The notes beneath the pieces were generated by a model. That model worked only from the letters and a program-made list of their open reading frames with translations. It was not told the DNA's origin and did not search any database. From Brachionus sp. 'Tiscar' (lineage: Eukaryota; Rotifera; Eurotatoria; Ploima; Brachionidae), in the NCBI GenBank assembly GCA_006352455.1, contig VANL01000039.1, positions 1-64,000 of the forward strand: DNA of 64,000 nt, in the 5' to 3' direction. Below are positions 1-14,200 of the stretch, in pieces. Position 1 is the stretch's first letter. Each line of letters starts with the position of its first letter. Both the position numbers and the translations under genes were made by a program.

Positions 1-2583
1 ATTCTGTAATTAATTGATTGATAATTTATTTGTTTAAAAAAAATGCGCATGCGTCTAAACTTTTGTGCAATACTGTAGATAAATAATACTAATAATAGTA
101 ATAATGACCATGAAACCATTACCACTGCAAGTATACTAAGGTTCACTATGTTTTAAATAATTGATTTTTTATAATTTTAAGATAAATTATTGAATTTTTC
201 TACTTTTTTTCTGAAAATAGGAAATTAAAATGAAATAAAATTAAACATTAGAAAATTCAGTCATTAACTGGGTTAACTGTTTATATTTCAAGAAAAAAAT
301 TAATTAAATTCAAAGTTCTATCAGTTCAAAGATTCTATAGTTTTTTTAATACAACTTACATGAAAATTCCGTCAATTTCTTTTCCCTCATCAATTGATTC
401 ATTGGTTTCCATTTCGCTCTTTTCATCATTTTCTATCTCTAAGTCAACACTTAAAAAATAAATTAAAGAAAAATCAAGTATAAAAAATATAATACTTAAA
501 ACTATTTGATTGCATATTTTATCTAAACCATCAACTTTTCTTTTTCGATCAAAGATTTGGCTCTATTTTATCTGATTTTTTAAAAAAAAAAAATTTTTCA
601 CATAATTGATTAAAATAACAAAATTGATAAAAAATAATAAGAGTTGAAAGACTGTTTTTTGTCATAAGTAATTTACATATTTTACATGTTCTGAATTAGT
701 GTAAAATTTTATTTTGAAATAGTATCAATATTTAGATTAATTTTCCTAATTAAATCATTTATTTTAATTATGGTATATATTTTAAGAGTTACTGCCGCTT
801 ATGTAATTTAGTTTCGCCAACCAACGAAAGATTTTTACAATTATGATATTTTTAATTTCTTATGATTTTCGTTTACTTCAAATTTTAGTGTTTAGTTTAA
901 ATTAACTTGCTAAATTAAAAGAGCATTTAAGATTTCTAATTTTGAATTGGCTATATTCTTATAATTTAAAAAATAAACTAAATATCTAAGTCATATGTTC
1001 TCAATTATGTAGATAGATATTCATTTTTATTAAAAGGCTTACTAATTAAAAAAAAAATAGGGAGATAAATTGAAAAAAAGCTAAAAATATCATGTGATTT
1101 TTTTATAGTAAACTATTAAGGTTTTTTTAAAAAATGATATCAGTAAAAAATTGTCTCAAAATTTTTTACTTTTTTCAAATTGTCAATAAATATTTTGGCT
1201 AATTTACAAAGGTTAAACTGAGAAAAAATTTGTCTAAGTCTTTATTATAACTAAGCATCAATGAAAAATTGAAAAAAAATTAAATTAGGTTTTTGTTTTC
1301 AACAGAATAAGCTGCTTTTCTTCTTTTGGTAATTTAAGAATTTGTTTCTTAATCTATTTAACAAAAACAAATAATAAAAAGTTAAAATTGATATCAATAT
1401 CATTGAATTTTCATATCTAGAAGATCAAACAGATAAATAAATGGAGTTTCTAAAATATCTTATAATAACATTAGAAAACCCGACCCGATTGCAAAAATTT
1501 CATATTAAAATTTTTAGAGAAATTAAAAAATACATAGAAAATGGACAATTAGTTTTGAAGATTACAAGGAAGTTTTTAGCTCCAGAAAGCCATTTTTTTT
1601 AATTTATTTTTTTAGATATTTAGTTAAAATTTATTAAAAATTAATTTTGATATTTTTCTGTAATTATTATAATTTAATCTCCAAAAATGAAAAATTTCTG
1701 AAAAATGAAAAACAATGATTTAAAAAATTTTAATGCAGCATCTAGAGCATTAACGATTAAATTTGAAACTGTCCAATTATTGATGTTTTAAAACAGATTC
1801 TTGCCAGAATAATTAATAATTTGGTAAAATATCTATGTTAATATATAAAAAAATAAAAATTAAAGAACTGTTATGTTTCGTTTAAAAAAAATAAAAAAAC
1901 TGTCTCGGACTCAAATAAAACAAATATTAAATGGTATTTAAATCCAAAAACACAAGGTTATATTTTCAGAAGTTTAAAGACAGAAAAACATGCGAATAAT
2001 TAGATAATTGAAAATTCTTTACTTGTATTATATTAATCAACTTATTGAAAAATTTCAAACTTTTAGTTTAATTTTTAGAAAAATGTATGATTTAAAAAAT
2101 TCTACGAATATCTAGAAAACAAGTATTTTCTTAGCGTTCCAGTGAAAAAAAAATTTAATAAAAATCAAAATAAGGTTAATTTTTAAATTTGACTTAGTAT
2201 TTAATGAGCGTCCAATATACACAGAAAAAAATTTACTTCTTAAATTTTTTTTACACTATTGTATTCTAAAACAATATCATTTAAAAAAAAAATTTATTTA
2301 ATTTTTAAAAAATTATTTATTAAAAATAAAATTTTATTAAAAAAATTAAGACCGATGAAACATGAGAATTGATACATTTTTTTCATATATTTTCCAAATT
2401 AAACAAAACGTATTAAAGCTTTATTATCTAGATGACAAATTTAAATAACCAAATTTAGATACAGCACCAATTTAAAATTTGGTAATGGGTTTAGTTTTTT
2501 GAAAAAAAAAATTAAATTTTAAATATATTTTAGAGCAAATTGGAATTATACTCAAACAAAAAAGATTTTTTATTTTCATTATT
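1..2583. other. Gene-poor left flank
   Basis: I see no convincing gene in this A+T-rich stretch. The only coding-like piece is near 361-450 on the minus strand and is listed separately. The TRPC gene ends at 2584. A possible AATAAA polyadenylation signal for it lies on the minus strand at about 2569-2574, only 10 bases beyond its stop codon. Confidence 0.5.
358..450 (-). CDS. Possible isolated acidic exon
   Basis: On the minus strand a pyrimidine-rich acceptor ending TTTTTTAAG is followed by about 30 open codons rich in Glu and Asp, which read ..LEIENDEKSEMETNESI.. . They end at either a GTAAGT donor or an in-frame TAA. Coding-like composition and plausible splice signals support an exon, but I found no partner exon. 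Its phase does not fit as an alternative last exon of the TRPC gene, which ends with a phase-1 donor. It could be the last exon of an unrecognised gene, or chance. Confidence 0.22.
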
Positions 2584-5500
2584 CTAAACTTCGGTAATTC
2601 GTTCATGAAATGAGCTTTTTTCATCCGATTCAATGAAATTAATATTACTTTCGTCTATAAATTAAAACTTTTAATTTTCTTTTTAAAAAAAAATAAAAAA
2701 CTTACTCAATTTAGTGTTAAAATTATCGTCAATTATTTCAATTGATGTCTTTTGCTTAGTCAAAATTTTTTCTTTCTTGACTTCATTCAAAACCGAGTGA
2801 TTAGATCCATAAACTAATCCAGAATTTGATTTTTTTATTTTTAGATCTGTGAATCTTTTTAGCCTCATTGCAATTCTATACATTGCTGGAGTGCTTGGTT
2901 GGTTTGCTTTTAATTTTGTTTCGCGAATCTCTTTTAGGCTTAAATCCTTATTATTATCTGTATTGTTTGAACAATTGCTCCTTTTACTATTTTTAAAGGT
3001 GCTGTCCGTATCGACTGAATGTTGTTTGTTTTTTGTTTTTAATTTAAATGAGTCAAATAAATTCAAATTGTTTTCATCAAACATGTTTTGTGCCATAGCT
3101 TTTTCTAAATTCAGTTTTCCTCTTTTTCTTTTAACTTTCAAGGGTTTTTAAATAATTTCTATTGAATTAAAATATTATTTTACTTGGATTCTGTTTCAAA
3201 TTATCAACTTTAAATTTGTTGTTTTTAAAGATTTCAAGAAGCTCAAACCTTAAACTCGAAATGTCCTGCTTGATTTCATTCAAGTCATCCTCTGTTACCC
3301 CTGCGTTTAAATCACGCTGCTGCTTTCTCATTATATATCTTTTTACAATTTCTTTTATTACACTTTGATATTTGTATTCTCGTTCACTAATTTTCCGCAT
3401 TACTTTCTTAAAATTAATAAAAAATTAGAAATTTTAATAAGATAAAAATCAAATTTAATATTACTCGAATACTTAGCCATCTTTGCTGTTTCCGCTTTTG
3501 TAATTGTGTACAAAAGAGCTTATTATAAAGCCACCTAAGAAGGTAACAAATTGATTTAGGACTAGGTATTATATTAAAAGGAGCGGGTAGAGTGCCTCCT
3601 TCCTCAAAATATGAAATCCATAATCTCGTTCGTGCAAACTAAAATAATAAACTGATTTAGAAAATTTTGAAAATTTTTGTTTTTATTATAAGCTTAAAAC
3701 TTTGTTAAGAAATAATTTTCTTAAAAATTAAAATTTAATTTATGAAACCTTGATTTAAATTTTAGTTCAAAATTCTAAATATATTAAAACCAGTATCTGG
3801 TTCATGTATTTTGAATTATCAAGAATTATATCTAGAATTTTTATTTTCTTATACCCTAAAGCTTTGCAAATAAGATCATGCATTGAGATTTTTTATACGA
3901 AAAACTTAAATAAACCTAACAAATAATTTTCAATAAAAATTAAATTTCATTGCTTTTTTGTATGGACTTATTAAAGAGTTTACGGTAGTTTTAGTGTTTT
4001 TTTATGTTTTCTCACTTATATGAATTTCTTTTTGATCACTGATAAAAGTTTTAATCATCAATAAAAAAAAATATTTTTAAATTTTTTTAGTTCATTAATC
4101 TTTTCGTTTTTGATTTTTTTGGCTAAAAGCTAACGGCAAAAAAATATTAATTCTTACTTTCCACTCTTCATCAGCTTGATTCTAAAATAGCAAAGAATAA
4201 ACAAATAGGAATTTAATATCACAAAAGAAAAAATTACTGCAATTAATTGATAAGAGCTGCTCATCATGGCAATAAGCATATTCATCAGTACAATTATCAT
4301 TATAAAACAATAGGTTCCAAACATTAAGAGACCAATGAACATAGTAAATGTGTGCTTTCTGTACAAGGACTCTAAACGATCTTTATCTATCAGACCCAAT
4401 ATTCCCCAATAGAGAGTTTGCAAAGCTTCAAAAAGACTTAAAAAATTAAAATAAAAATTTGAAAGTAAATCAATTGAATTAAAGTTTTACTTTGAAAAAT
4501 ATTTAATTTTTAAAAAGCATTCTTCCCGTTCTTCTGGATCATCAAAGTCGCGTTCAGTACATTTATTCGATCTCATTTGAGCATAGTACCAGTATAATTG
4601 ATTTAGGCCACAACTAAACGAAAAGACCACTAACAAAATGAAAACAGCAAATTTCATTATATCGAAAACCATTCGACCTAATGATATTTGTAGTGGTCCT
4701 AAATGTGGATTGATAGTAAACATGTAAACTAGTTTCAGTGAACTAAAAACATTAGCAATGGCAAAAATGCCTTCACTTTATAGAAAATATTTATAAGTTT
4801 TTTTTTTCAATTTTACTATATTAATAATTTACCTGATCAATGTAGGGTCCCATGGATCCCATTTTTCTCTATTTAAATTGAATGTATCTTTACCGGCATT
4901 TATTTCATTTTGAACTATTATAAAAGAAATTATTTTCAAAACTATGGTGGTTATGTACAAGGTGTTTGTTATAAAATCAAGTAAATTCCACCTTTAAAAA
5001 AAAACTTAATAAATAATAATCTAAATCTAAAGAATTTTTTACCAATCATGTAAATACTCAATTAGACCTTCATTATACAATTGCTTTATTTCTGTCCAAA
5101 CAAAACCTTTTAATCTAAGTTTAAGAATAAAAATTACACATAAAAGGTTGAAAAAAAATTATACTGGCAACATAGCAAAATATCATCCACTCGATGTTTG
5201 TTGGCTTTGGTCCACGCTTTTCTTTGTTATGATCCTCAATACTTTCTACTCCAGTAAAGAATGATTCGATTCGCAATGAAGCCAAAATTAACAAAACTTA
5301 AAAATAAATTATTTAAAATTTTTTTTTTCAAATTTTTTAAAGTTTACAAAGAAAGCAAATGTATGACGCTGAATGGGATATAAATTTTATAAATGGCTGA
5401 CGAAGGATTCTACCAAGTTTACTGTGAGGCGTTATTAGATAAATTACACTCAAAAACGGAAACATAAGTCCAATTAATAAAATTACAAAAACTTTTAGTA

Positions 5501-8457
5501 TGATATTTCGACGTCTATATCCAGAAATACCATCATACCACAAGCTAACTAGTAATTGCTGGCAATGGGGATGAGCTACGAACTTATTTGAGAAAAAATT
5601 ATTTTCATTATTTATTAGAAATTTTTATTTGGTACTTTTTTTTGTTTGTATCTAATAGCCAATTTTAATCGGCTTAGGTTATTTTTTTCTTGATCATTTT
5701 CGAATAGACTCGGAGGATTTTCATGATCATGATTGAGGACAACTTCGAGTTCTTGAGAAGTTCTTATTTCGGCTAAAAGTGCACTTGCGTATTCCTGGCA
5801 TTGAATAGACAATTTCTCATAGTCACTTTTAAATTCATTTTCAATACGAGACAAACGCTTGAGTTCCCAACTTAACTGAAAGGCAGTCAAAATGGGATCT
5901 TTGCTCGAGAGTGATATTAACGATGGACTTGCCAAGGCTCTATAGGCGTTAATTCTTGATTTAGAATACTTTAAACTATCTTCAGATCTTGCTCGAACAC
6001 ATTCGTGGCATATGCAACGAACATCATGCTAAATAATAATTAAATAATTTGATAATTTTTTCTTTCAAGTAAAAATAAATTACCGGTTCTGGTATTTGTT
6101 CATTGCGGTCTAGAAGAATTTTAATTATTTCATAATTATCTTTGTGTGCAGCCAAAATTAAAGGTGTTATATCAGTGGTAAATGATTTTGACTTTAAATT
6201 TAGATTGGAATCTTGGTTGATCTAATTTGTAAAAAATTTTTTATTTAAAAAAAAAACCAAATATTATTTGAAAATTTGATTAATATATTTTTAATTTAAA
6301 ATTAATCTCAAATGAGTGATTAAAGAATAAATAATAAAGGACGCATGCAAATTGACAAAATAATGCAATTCTGGATTTTATAAGTAAAACTACCATTTTG
6401 TTGGATCTCTTAGTTCGCAGAGCATCTATTAAAAATGTCCATTTTGATCTCGATCCGTTAGAATCCTAATAATTAATATGAATTTAATAAACTTTTAGTA
6501 ATTTTTTTTAAGCAACAATAATAAAGTTCGATTCATTAAAATAATTTTAAAATTTGCAAAAGCTTGAAAACTTTATCGGCCGTAGAATATTTAAAAAAAT
6601 ACATGCGTTTTTATTGATGTAGAAATTTTTAAACTTATGATTAATCAATTTTAAAATTAAAGAAACTGAAATCAAAATTCTTTTAGAATAATTAATTTTA
6701 TTTTTCTAATACTGTAAATGAAGAAAAATTTTCTTAAATACTAGATTTGGTTTGTATGATTTCTTAAAATCCTTTATAAAGGTAAAATTGTGTACAGTAA
6801 AAATTTGAAAAGTATCCAAAAGGTTCTTAATAAAAATAAATTGGACAGGAATTCAAACGACAATTTTTTTCTAAAGATATTTAAAAATGAAATATATGGT
6901 TTTTAACACTAGAAAACCTGAGGGGTTTTAAACTTGAATATTATCTCAAAGATATATAATTTTAAGAAATTACTCAAAGAAACAAAAATGAAATTTTAAA
7001 AATTTAAATATTTTTTTAATTTTTAAATAAATTTTATTTATTATTCTTGAAATTTTAAATTTAAATTTTTGTAATAAATCAGACGGGCTTTTTAGTGTAA
7101 AAGTGCATTAAATTTTTTGTGATATGAAATTTTCTTCAAATCCTTAAAGAAAAATTTAAATTTTCCTGAAAAAAAATATTATTTGCTGTTAAAAATATCA
7201 AAAGAAAGCTTATCTTTTATGCGGGAATATTGAAGTATGGTCAAATTAAAATGATCATAAAATATTATTTTTTTTAATTTTTAAAAATCTTTTGAATTCA
7301 GAAATTTAATGCATAATTTAAAACTTTAGGTTAACATTGAATGTTTATTTTAAATATGAGCTAATGCAATAAATTTGTTACTCAAAAACTATTCAAAATC
7401 CTTTTTAAATGATAAAAAAATTGATTTATTGTGCATGGTCATTTTAATTTGATCTTGGATTTGACAGGTCATATTACAAATTATTTTGTTAAGCTTAATT
7501 TAAAACCAATAAGCAAAAAGTGGCTAGCACGTATCCTAAGAGTCGTAGCAGTGTTAAAATTTTTCAAAAAAAATTAAAAAATAATTAAAAATTTTAGATA
7601 TAATAGGAAATTTTTAATCATTAAGATAAAAAAAGCTTTCCAATTTATTAAAATTTTTTCTTTTAATTTTGAGGAAAAATTACTTAAATTATATTCAAAA
7701 ATTTATGGCAAAATTGAACATTTAAACAGCATTAATTATAAAATTAAAAAGCTTTTAGCAATATTCAAGATCTAAATTACTTTGTGTCTTTCTTGTTCTA
7801 GTGCATCAGCTGCAGCCATAAACAAAGGATGCTTTTTGGAATCGTTCTAAAAAAAAATAATTTTTTACTCAAAAAGAAAAGTAATATGCTTAAAAAAAGT
7901 AACAAACGTTTTTTTTTCCATCCAATGATTGATTAAATGAAATGAAATTCTTAAAAATAAAATTAAAATTAAAAAAAAATAAAATTTTTAAAATTGAAAA
8001 TTAAAATTACATCAGGCAAATTTCCTCCATTGTCAATATAAAGAAGCAACATTTCAACAGCCTCAACAAATTCTTCATTTATGGCATGAAGCAAAGCTTC
8101 ACCAATTTCGACATGATTAGTTAATAATAATTCAATCATTTCTATATTTTCATATTCTATAGCGATATAAAGAGCGCTTCTTCCTAAAGGGTCCACTGCA
8201 TTTATATTAAATTTTTCTAAAGTGTGAGCTTCCTCTAAAAAATGCTTTACTGTAGCAATATCACCTCTTTCAGCAGCTAAAAGATATTTCTTTTCTTCTG
8301 CTGTAAGTTCGCTAATTTTACGTGCAGCGCCCATTACCGACAAACAACTGAGTGGGGGAGAAAATAAATCGCTCAAAGGTTCAACATCGGTATCACCAGT
8401 ACGACAAGCCTTTTCATATGCTTTGTATATTTTTTGCATAGTAAAAGACTCTAGCAT
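2584..8457 (-). CDS. TRPC: TRPC-type cation channel, 16 exons, complete
   Basis: This encodes a canonical transient receptor potential channel of the plasma membrane: a non-selective, calcium-permeable pore subunit usually driven by phospholipase C signalling. Joining exons 8011-8457, 7781-7846, 6394-6465, 6084-6221, 5636-6028, 5348-5582, 5165-5296, 5043-5106, 4833-4991, 4491-4775, 4238-4436, 4158-4181, 3465-3638, 3184-3406, 2706-3134 and 2584-2654 gives one 1036-codon frame with GT..AG introns. Residues 45-240 are the ankyrin region (DPLGRSALYIAIE, DITPLILAAH). H242, C246, C248 and C251 match the TRPC zinc motif. The diagnostic EGIFAIANVFSSLKLVY is near 570 and the pore helix LQTLYWGILGLID near 668. 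The TRP box EWKFAR is near 736. The CIRB/coiled-coil stretch near 800-850 contains VKRYI and LNEIKQDISSLRFELL. The length suits the family. Exon 12 is only 24 nt. The tail after residue 870 is Lys/Ser-rich and not conserved. The start ATG lies just before the ankyrin region, as in relatives. Confidence 0.95.
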
Positions 8458-11037
8458 TTTTTTCTTGAAAATTTTTGCTAATTAAACAAACGAATCTTTA
8501 ATTCCTTTTGTTGATAGTTCGATAAAGCTGAATTGAATTTTATATATTAAATAAAAATTTGCCAACTTTTATCATTATATAATATTTTATTAGCAACAAC
8601 AACAAAAATTCTGTATTTTATTTTAATATTTTGATCAAATAAACTTCTTTTATGTATTTGAGATTTTTTTATATTCGTTTTAGAACTGATAAAATTACGA
8701 TTAAAACCATTTTTATACAATTAACTTGATTAGTTGAGCAGACTTATTCATCTAAATTTATTTAAACAAATTTTTAGAAAAAAAGCCAAACTAATACTTT
8801 TTGTTTAAAAATACTTTAAAATTAATCATTTAACTTAAAAATTGAATTTTTTTTATTCTTAATTTTATAATTTATTTTTTTATAGCCTGTTCTTAAAAAA
8901 ATCTCAGAATTTTAGCACCTGCTATTAAATTTTATTTGAAAAAAAAAGCATAATTCTAAATTCATAAAATCCGCATGAATTATAACATTCTGATTTTCAA
9001 AGATTCGCATATTTTAAATCTATTTAGATGTAACTAATTAAAAAGAAAAGCCTTATATCCTATCTTCCTAATTTTATAAAAAATTATAAAATTGAATGTA
9101 TGTCGCTCTAGAGAGTAGGGTTTGTTTTAAATAGAATGATAAAAAAAATGAACCAAAATAGGAATGGAATAATAATTTTCTATTTGAATAAATGCTAAGC
9201 TAATGTGCATTTTTTAAATAATTTCCGTAATTAAGACTAAAAAAGTTTTGCGTCTAAAGAATACTGAAAGAGATTTTTTTAAGGAATAAATCCTTATCAT
9301 TGTAAATAAATCAAATTCTATAATAGCTAATTTAGCTTTAAGCGATTCGCATTTGCCAAAATTAGTCTTTCAAAAGCTGAAACTAATGAACTAACGGAAC
9401 AACAATGTTTCTAAATTACTTAAGAAAAATTAAATTTTTCTAATAGCTTGCTAAATCTATTTTAAATACTAATCTTTTTTGAACTTATTAGTTTCTCTTG
9501 TTAAAAATCTGAGATTTAGTAAATCCAGCTTATCGTAATTAATTTTGTAATGTCTTCTGAATGAAATTTCGTAATTATGATATTTTAATCAACATGTGTT
9601 TCCAAATTTTTTTTAAAATATTTTAAAATAAAAATTTTGATCAATTTGAGAAATTTGTGCAATATTTTTTAGATTTTCTTTAAAAATCAAACATTGAAAG
9701 ATGTTTGATTTTTAATCTAAAGAATTTTTACAATTGAAGTTTTTTAAATTTAATACAGTCTCCATACAGCCAGAATAAATTACTAAAAAACAAATATCAA
9801 AAAAGAGATAAAAAATTACTAAATAATGCTAAAATCAATCTTTAAATTAAAAATTAAATACCTTTTCAAATAAATTAGAAATTTCAACATTTGATAATGA
9901 CTGCACTATTGTTAAGCTTATTTTATTACAATAATTAAAACTGAATCTATTCTGACAAAAAATATTCTTAATATTCAATTATTATCAAATAATGAATTGT
10001 TTTTTATTAACCTAATGTAACTTTTACAACATTAGACTTCAAAGTTACTTTTTTTTAAAAATTTATATGAAAACTTAGTCAAGAATTTATAAAATTAAAT
10101 ATTTGAATAGTTCATTTTATTCATAAAAATAATTCTTAATCCTTGTTTATTCTTCGACCAAAACTAAAAGATAAATCAGCTAATATTTTTAAGCGATCAA
10201 TTAATATATGCTTCTTGAGCATTAAATTCAAAAATAATTTTGTTTTTGTTTATCATTAAAACTACTTTAAATATGCGGGTGACTAACAATTTCAAATTTT
10301 ATTAAATCAATTTTAAATAAAGAGTTATAATACTTAAGTTTATTACTAACTTTTAAGAATCCAATTGTAAAACTTAGAGATACAAAATAAGCTATTTTTG
10401 TTTTTGAAAAATTTCACTATTATTGTGATTACTAAAAACTGTTTTTTAATTAAAGATTGGTTTAATGCGAAAATTACAATTTATTAAGATTGTATTTTTG
10501 AGACAGTTGATTCGCCTTTCATTAAGACATGAAAATTTAAAATGAAAGTTAATTATAATCATGTAATAAATACTTTAGTTTGATAAAATAAAAATGAATG
10601 AGATTTTAATGAAATACAATAAAAAGTATAAATAAAAGAAAAAAATGAAAATTTAACCGATAATTTTGCTTCTTATATCATGTCTTGAAGAGCTTTTAAC
10701 CCAAATTATTCTAATTACTGATTCAGAAATAAAAAGCTTTAGTTCTATAAAAAATTTTAATTTATAAAATGTTGCTGTGTTTTTAAAATGATGAATGAAT
10801 ATTATTTTAAATAGTCTAATCTTTTTTATCATTAGTTTTCCACTTAATCGAAACATTCGTTTAAATTAAAATCTCTAAAACTAATTCATATCAGTAATAA
10901 TTGGGCGAATGATTAATATCAGTTCTATTAGATTCAATTCTTTAGAGTACCTCTTGTAATCAGATAATACTCAAGAAGAGATATTAATCGATAAATTATT
11001 TAAAAAAAAATTGAAAATTAATTTTTAGTCTAAGTTA
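8458..11037. other. Intergenic, no gene seen
   Basis: This stretch lies upstream of the TRPC start. It is A+T-rich with stops in all frames, and no exon with convincing splice sites or protein similarity was found. The TRPC promoter should lie in its first part, but no clear core element stands out. Confidence 0.4.
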
Positions 11038-11271
11038 GTGTTGACTACTGTGTACGGCAGCCAATAGACCGCCAAAAGTTGATGTTGGCCGTTTTGATGG
11101 CCGCGAAGGAAAAATTCTTTTTTTTTTCTAAAAATAAATGATTTTTCTTATGCTTAATTCTTTTCTCTATCAAATTTTCATATTCAAAATAGTTTAAAGA
11201 TTTGTTTTCTCATTTGGCCATCAACATCAAATTTTGGCGGTCTAGTGGGGGCTACTCACTGTACCAAACAC
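11038..11271. mobile_element. MITE with long terminal inverted repeats, mariner-type TA target
   Basis: The left end (about 11038-11107) and the right end (about 11215-11271) are inverted copies of each other. Both contain TAGACCGCCAAAA (left AATAGACC, right arm CTAGACC), then TTGATGTTG and GGCC, and both begin GTGTT. The element is flanked by the dinucleotide TA at 11036-11037 and 11272-11273, the usual target duplication of Tc1/mariner elements. The 234 bp length and an A+T-rich, non-coding centre fit a non-autonomous MITE. The two arms differ by several bases and small indels, so the copy is not new. The G+C-rich arms stand out sharply from the surroundings. Confidence 0.75.
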
Positions 11272-11273
11272 TA

Positions 11274-14200
11274 GTCTTTGCCAATGATTTACAAAGAGTT
11301 TGATAAAAATACCTAAATAATAAGTTAACTTACTAATTTTTTTATTAAAATGATTAAATATAGAAAAAAATTGATTTTTCAAATAAACTTCATATAAATT
11401 TTGTGTTTATTCCGCTTTTTTATGAAATTAACTTTTACTAAATAAATTCAACTTGTAAGTTTATCATGATTAAAAAAAATAATTGATATTTCAGAGCATT
11501 TTTTAGAAATATTAACAATTTAATATTTTAGATAATTGATTAAATCTATGTTTTCGGTTTAAAAAAAATAAATTATTAACAGTTTTGATTCAATATTAGT
11601 CTAGATAGCTTTAACATTTGGGAAAAGAGAGCTTATTTTCTAGAGTCGAAATGATTAATCATTCTTGTTCTAGCATTATTTGACCTGCTGATCATATTAT
11701 ATATACTAAATGATTTCATATTTGTTTTCAATTTTTTTTTTCTTTTATTTTACAAAATGTTACTGTGTGATTAATTTCAACCGATGAAAAATATAAAAAA
11801 TAAAAAAAAATTTTCAAAGTTTGTGGAAATTAATAATAATTAAAAAAAAATTAAAACAATATGATGATAAAGCCTTAACTTAAATAAACCGATTTTTTTT
11901 TATTTAATAAATGCTTTTCACGTTATTCAACACATGTAATTTTCAACGCGTATATTAATAATTAATTGCCATATCCGTTTTTATTTTGTCTACAAAAACT
12001 TTGTAAAATACACCAAGATTTTCAAAGTTTTAGATATCTTGAAGTCTTCTTTATAATAATTAACTAATAATTAGATAATTTAGATGATGAATTAAAAAAA
12101 TTTCCTTTTCGTTGTTTGATTAAATTTAACTATTTTAATTAAAATTTAAGGCGATAATAAAATAATGTATGAGAAAATTTATAACAAAAAACTCTAAATT
12201 ATGAATTTCAAAAATTTTTATTAAAAATTGTCAGAATAATAAAGGAGAAAAAAAATTATTATTTCAAATTTTTAGAAAGGTATGGCTTAATTCTAATTTT
12301 TAGATAAGACATTTAAAAATTCATCTTTAATAAGACATTAATTAACCATGAAATAATAACAAACATTCATTATTAAATCTTGAGTATATTTTTTATTGAA
12401 TCGATAACTTTTGAGCTATACAAGATTTATTACCATTTCTAAAATAAATAAACACTTATCTTTTCGTTTTAATAAATAAGTTTAATTTAGATTCACTGTT
12501 TTCATTGTTATTATTAATTCAAATATTTATTTAGTCTGATTAAGTTTGATAAGATTAAATTAAAATCTATAGAAAATTTTTTTATCTTAATTTCTTTGAG
12601 TTTTTAGTAGACCGAGAATCCTGATCAATAAGAAGCGCTATATATACTTCCATAGAGAACATTTGGTTCCAACAATAATTGATATTAAGCTCTTAAGCTT
12701 TTCAGCATCTATAATTTGCTTTTAAAAATCAATTAATTTTTATTAATTATATATTTTCTACAAAGTAAGCTAAAAAGAAACTAATTTCCTCATGAAAAAT
12801 AAAATATTCACCTTGCAAATTTTCGTGAACAACTTCAATACTAAATTCATTATTATTCTTAAATAATTAAAATTTGACTAGCTATAAATTAATTTTTTAA
12901 AAAATAATTCATTTTTCAGGCAATAATCTTAAAGCGAATTATCGTAAGAATAATTCCAAATTTTTCAATAAATACTAACATCTCTTAAATGCTGTTTTAA
13001 TTTAAAAAAGACCTTTTTTTTAAATAAAAATCTTATCAAAGACATAACCTTATTCTATGATTCAAAAGTAACATTACTGGAAAAAACCTACGCAATTATT
13101 TTTGATTATTTAATTTTCTAAATATTTCAATTATTTAAATCGATAAAACGCTAAATGTGGCTGTGTGGACTAGGATAACAAAGGAAATTTGAGCCATCAG
13201 AATCAAATATCTAGAAAAAAAAATATATAGCTGCCAATAATATCAAACTTTAAAGAAATTCGATTGTTTTTAGTTTTGATGTGATGAAGATAGTTTAATT
13301 GTACAAGGTTGAAAAAAAAGTGCTGAAAGCTGATCATGTTTTCATAAATTTTAAGGATAGATAGCTTTAATTATTTTATTATGACTAATGGAATTAGATA
13401 GAAGGAAAAAATGCATATATAACTTTTGTGAATGAAAATTTATGGCTAATTCTTGAAAAAAAAATCAAGTATCTTAATCATTAAAAAATTATATTGTAAA
13501 TCTACGCGTAAGGAATCTAATATCATAGTTCTAGAATTACTATAAAAATGATATTATTTATTGAACATAAAATTTGCATAGTATGCAACCCATGTTCAAT
13601 GAGCTTTTTATTTAATTGAAAAATTCGATAAAATTTAAAAAAAATGATAAATTAGATTAAAATTTAGTTTGCCAAAATATTATTTAATTTTTGTTCTAAA
13701 AAAATAACAATCAGTCAATTTTTAAAAAAATATATATAAATCTAGCCAAAAAACATCAAAATTAATACTCATGAGATCAAATTCCACAAAGAATTAGGAC
13801 TTAAAAAGAATAGCAATAAATTCTTTAGCATATGAAGATTGAAAAAATATTAAACCGACAATTCTTTTTTATAATTATTTTATTTTACGCAAAACGATTT
13901 TTTCCTAAAAGAATATAATTTTAGAGAAAAATGTCACATTTAGATAAAAACCAGTTTAATTTTTGAAATTTTTACATTAATCAATGTTAAAAATCAGAAA
14001 ATTGAAAATAATCTAAATTGACTCTTAAAGATAAATTTTATTATTTAAATAATTAACTTATTTAGTATTCAAGGATACCATTTTAGATCTAAAATATAAA
14101 ACTTGTGTTTTTTTCTTTGTAGTTTTCATCATAACTGTTTAATACAGTAATTTCTTTTGATAAAATAAATCCAGAGAATTAATTAAAATTTTAATCATCC

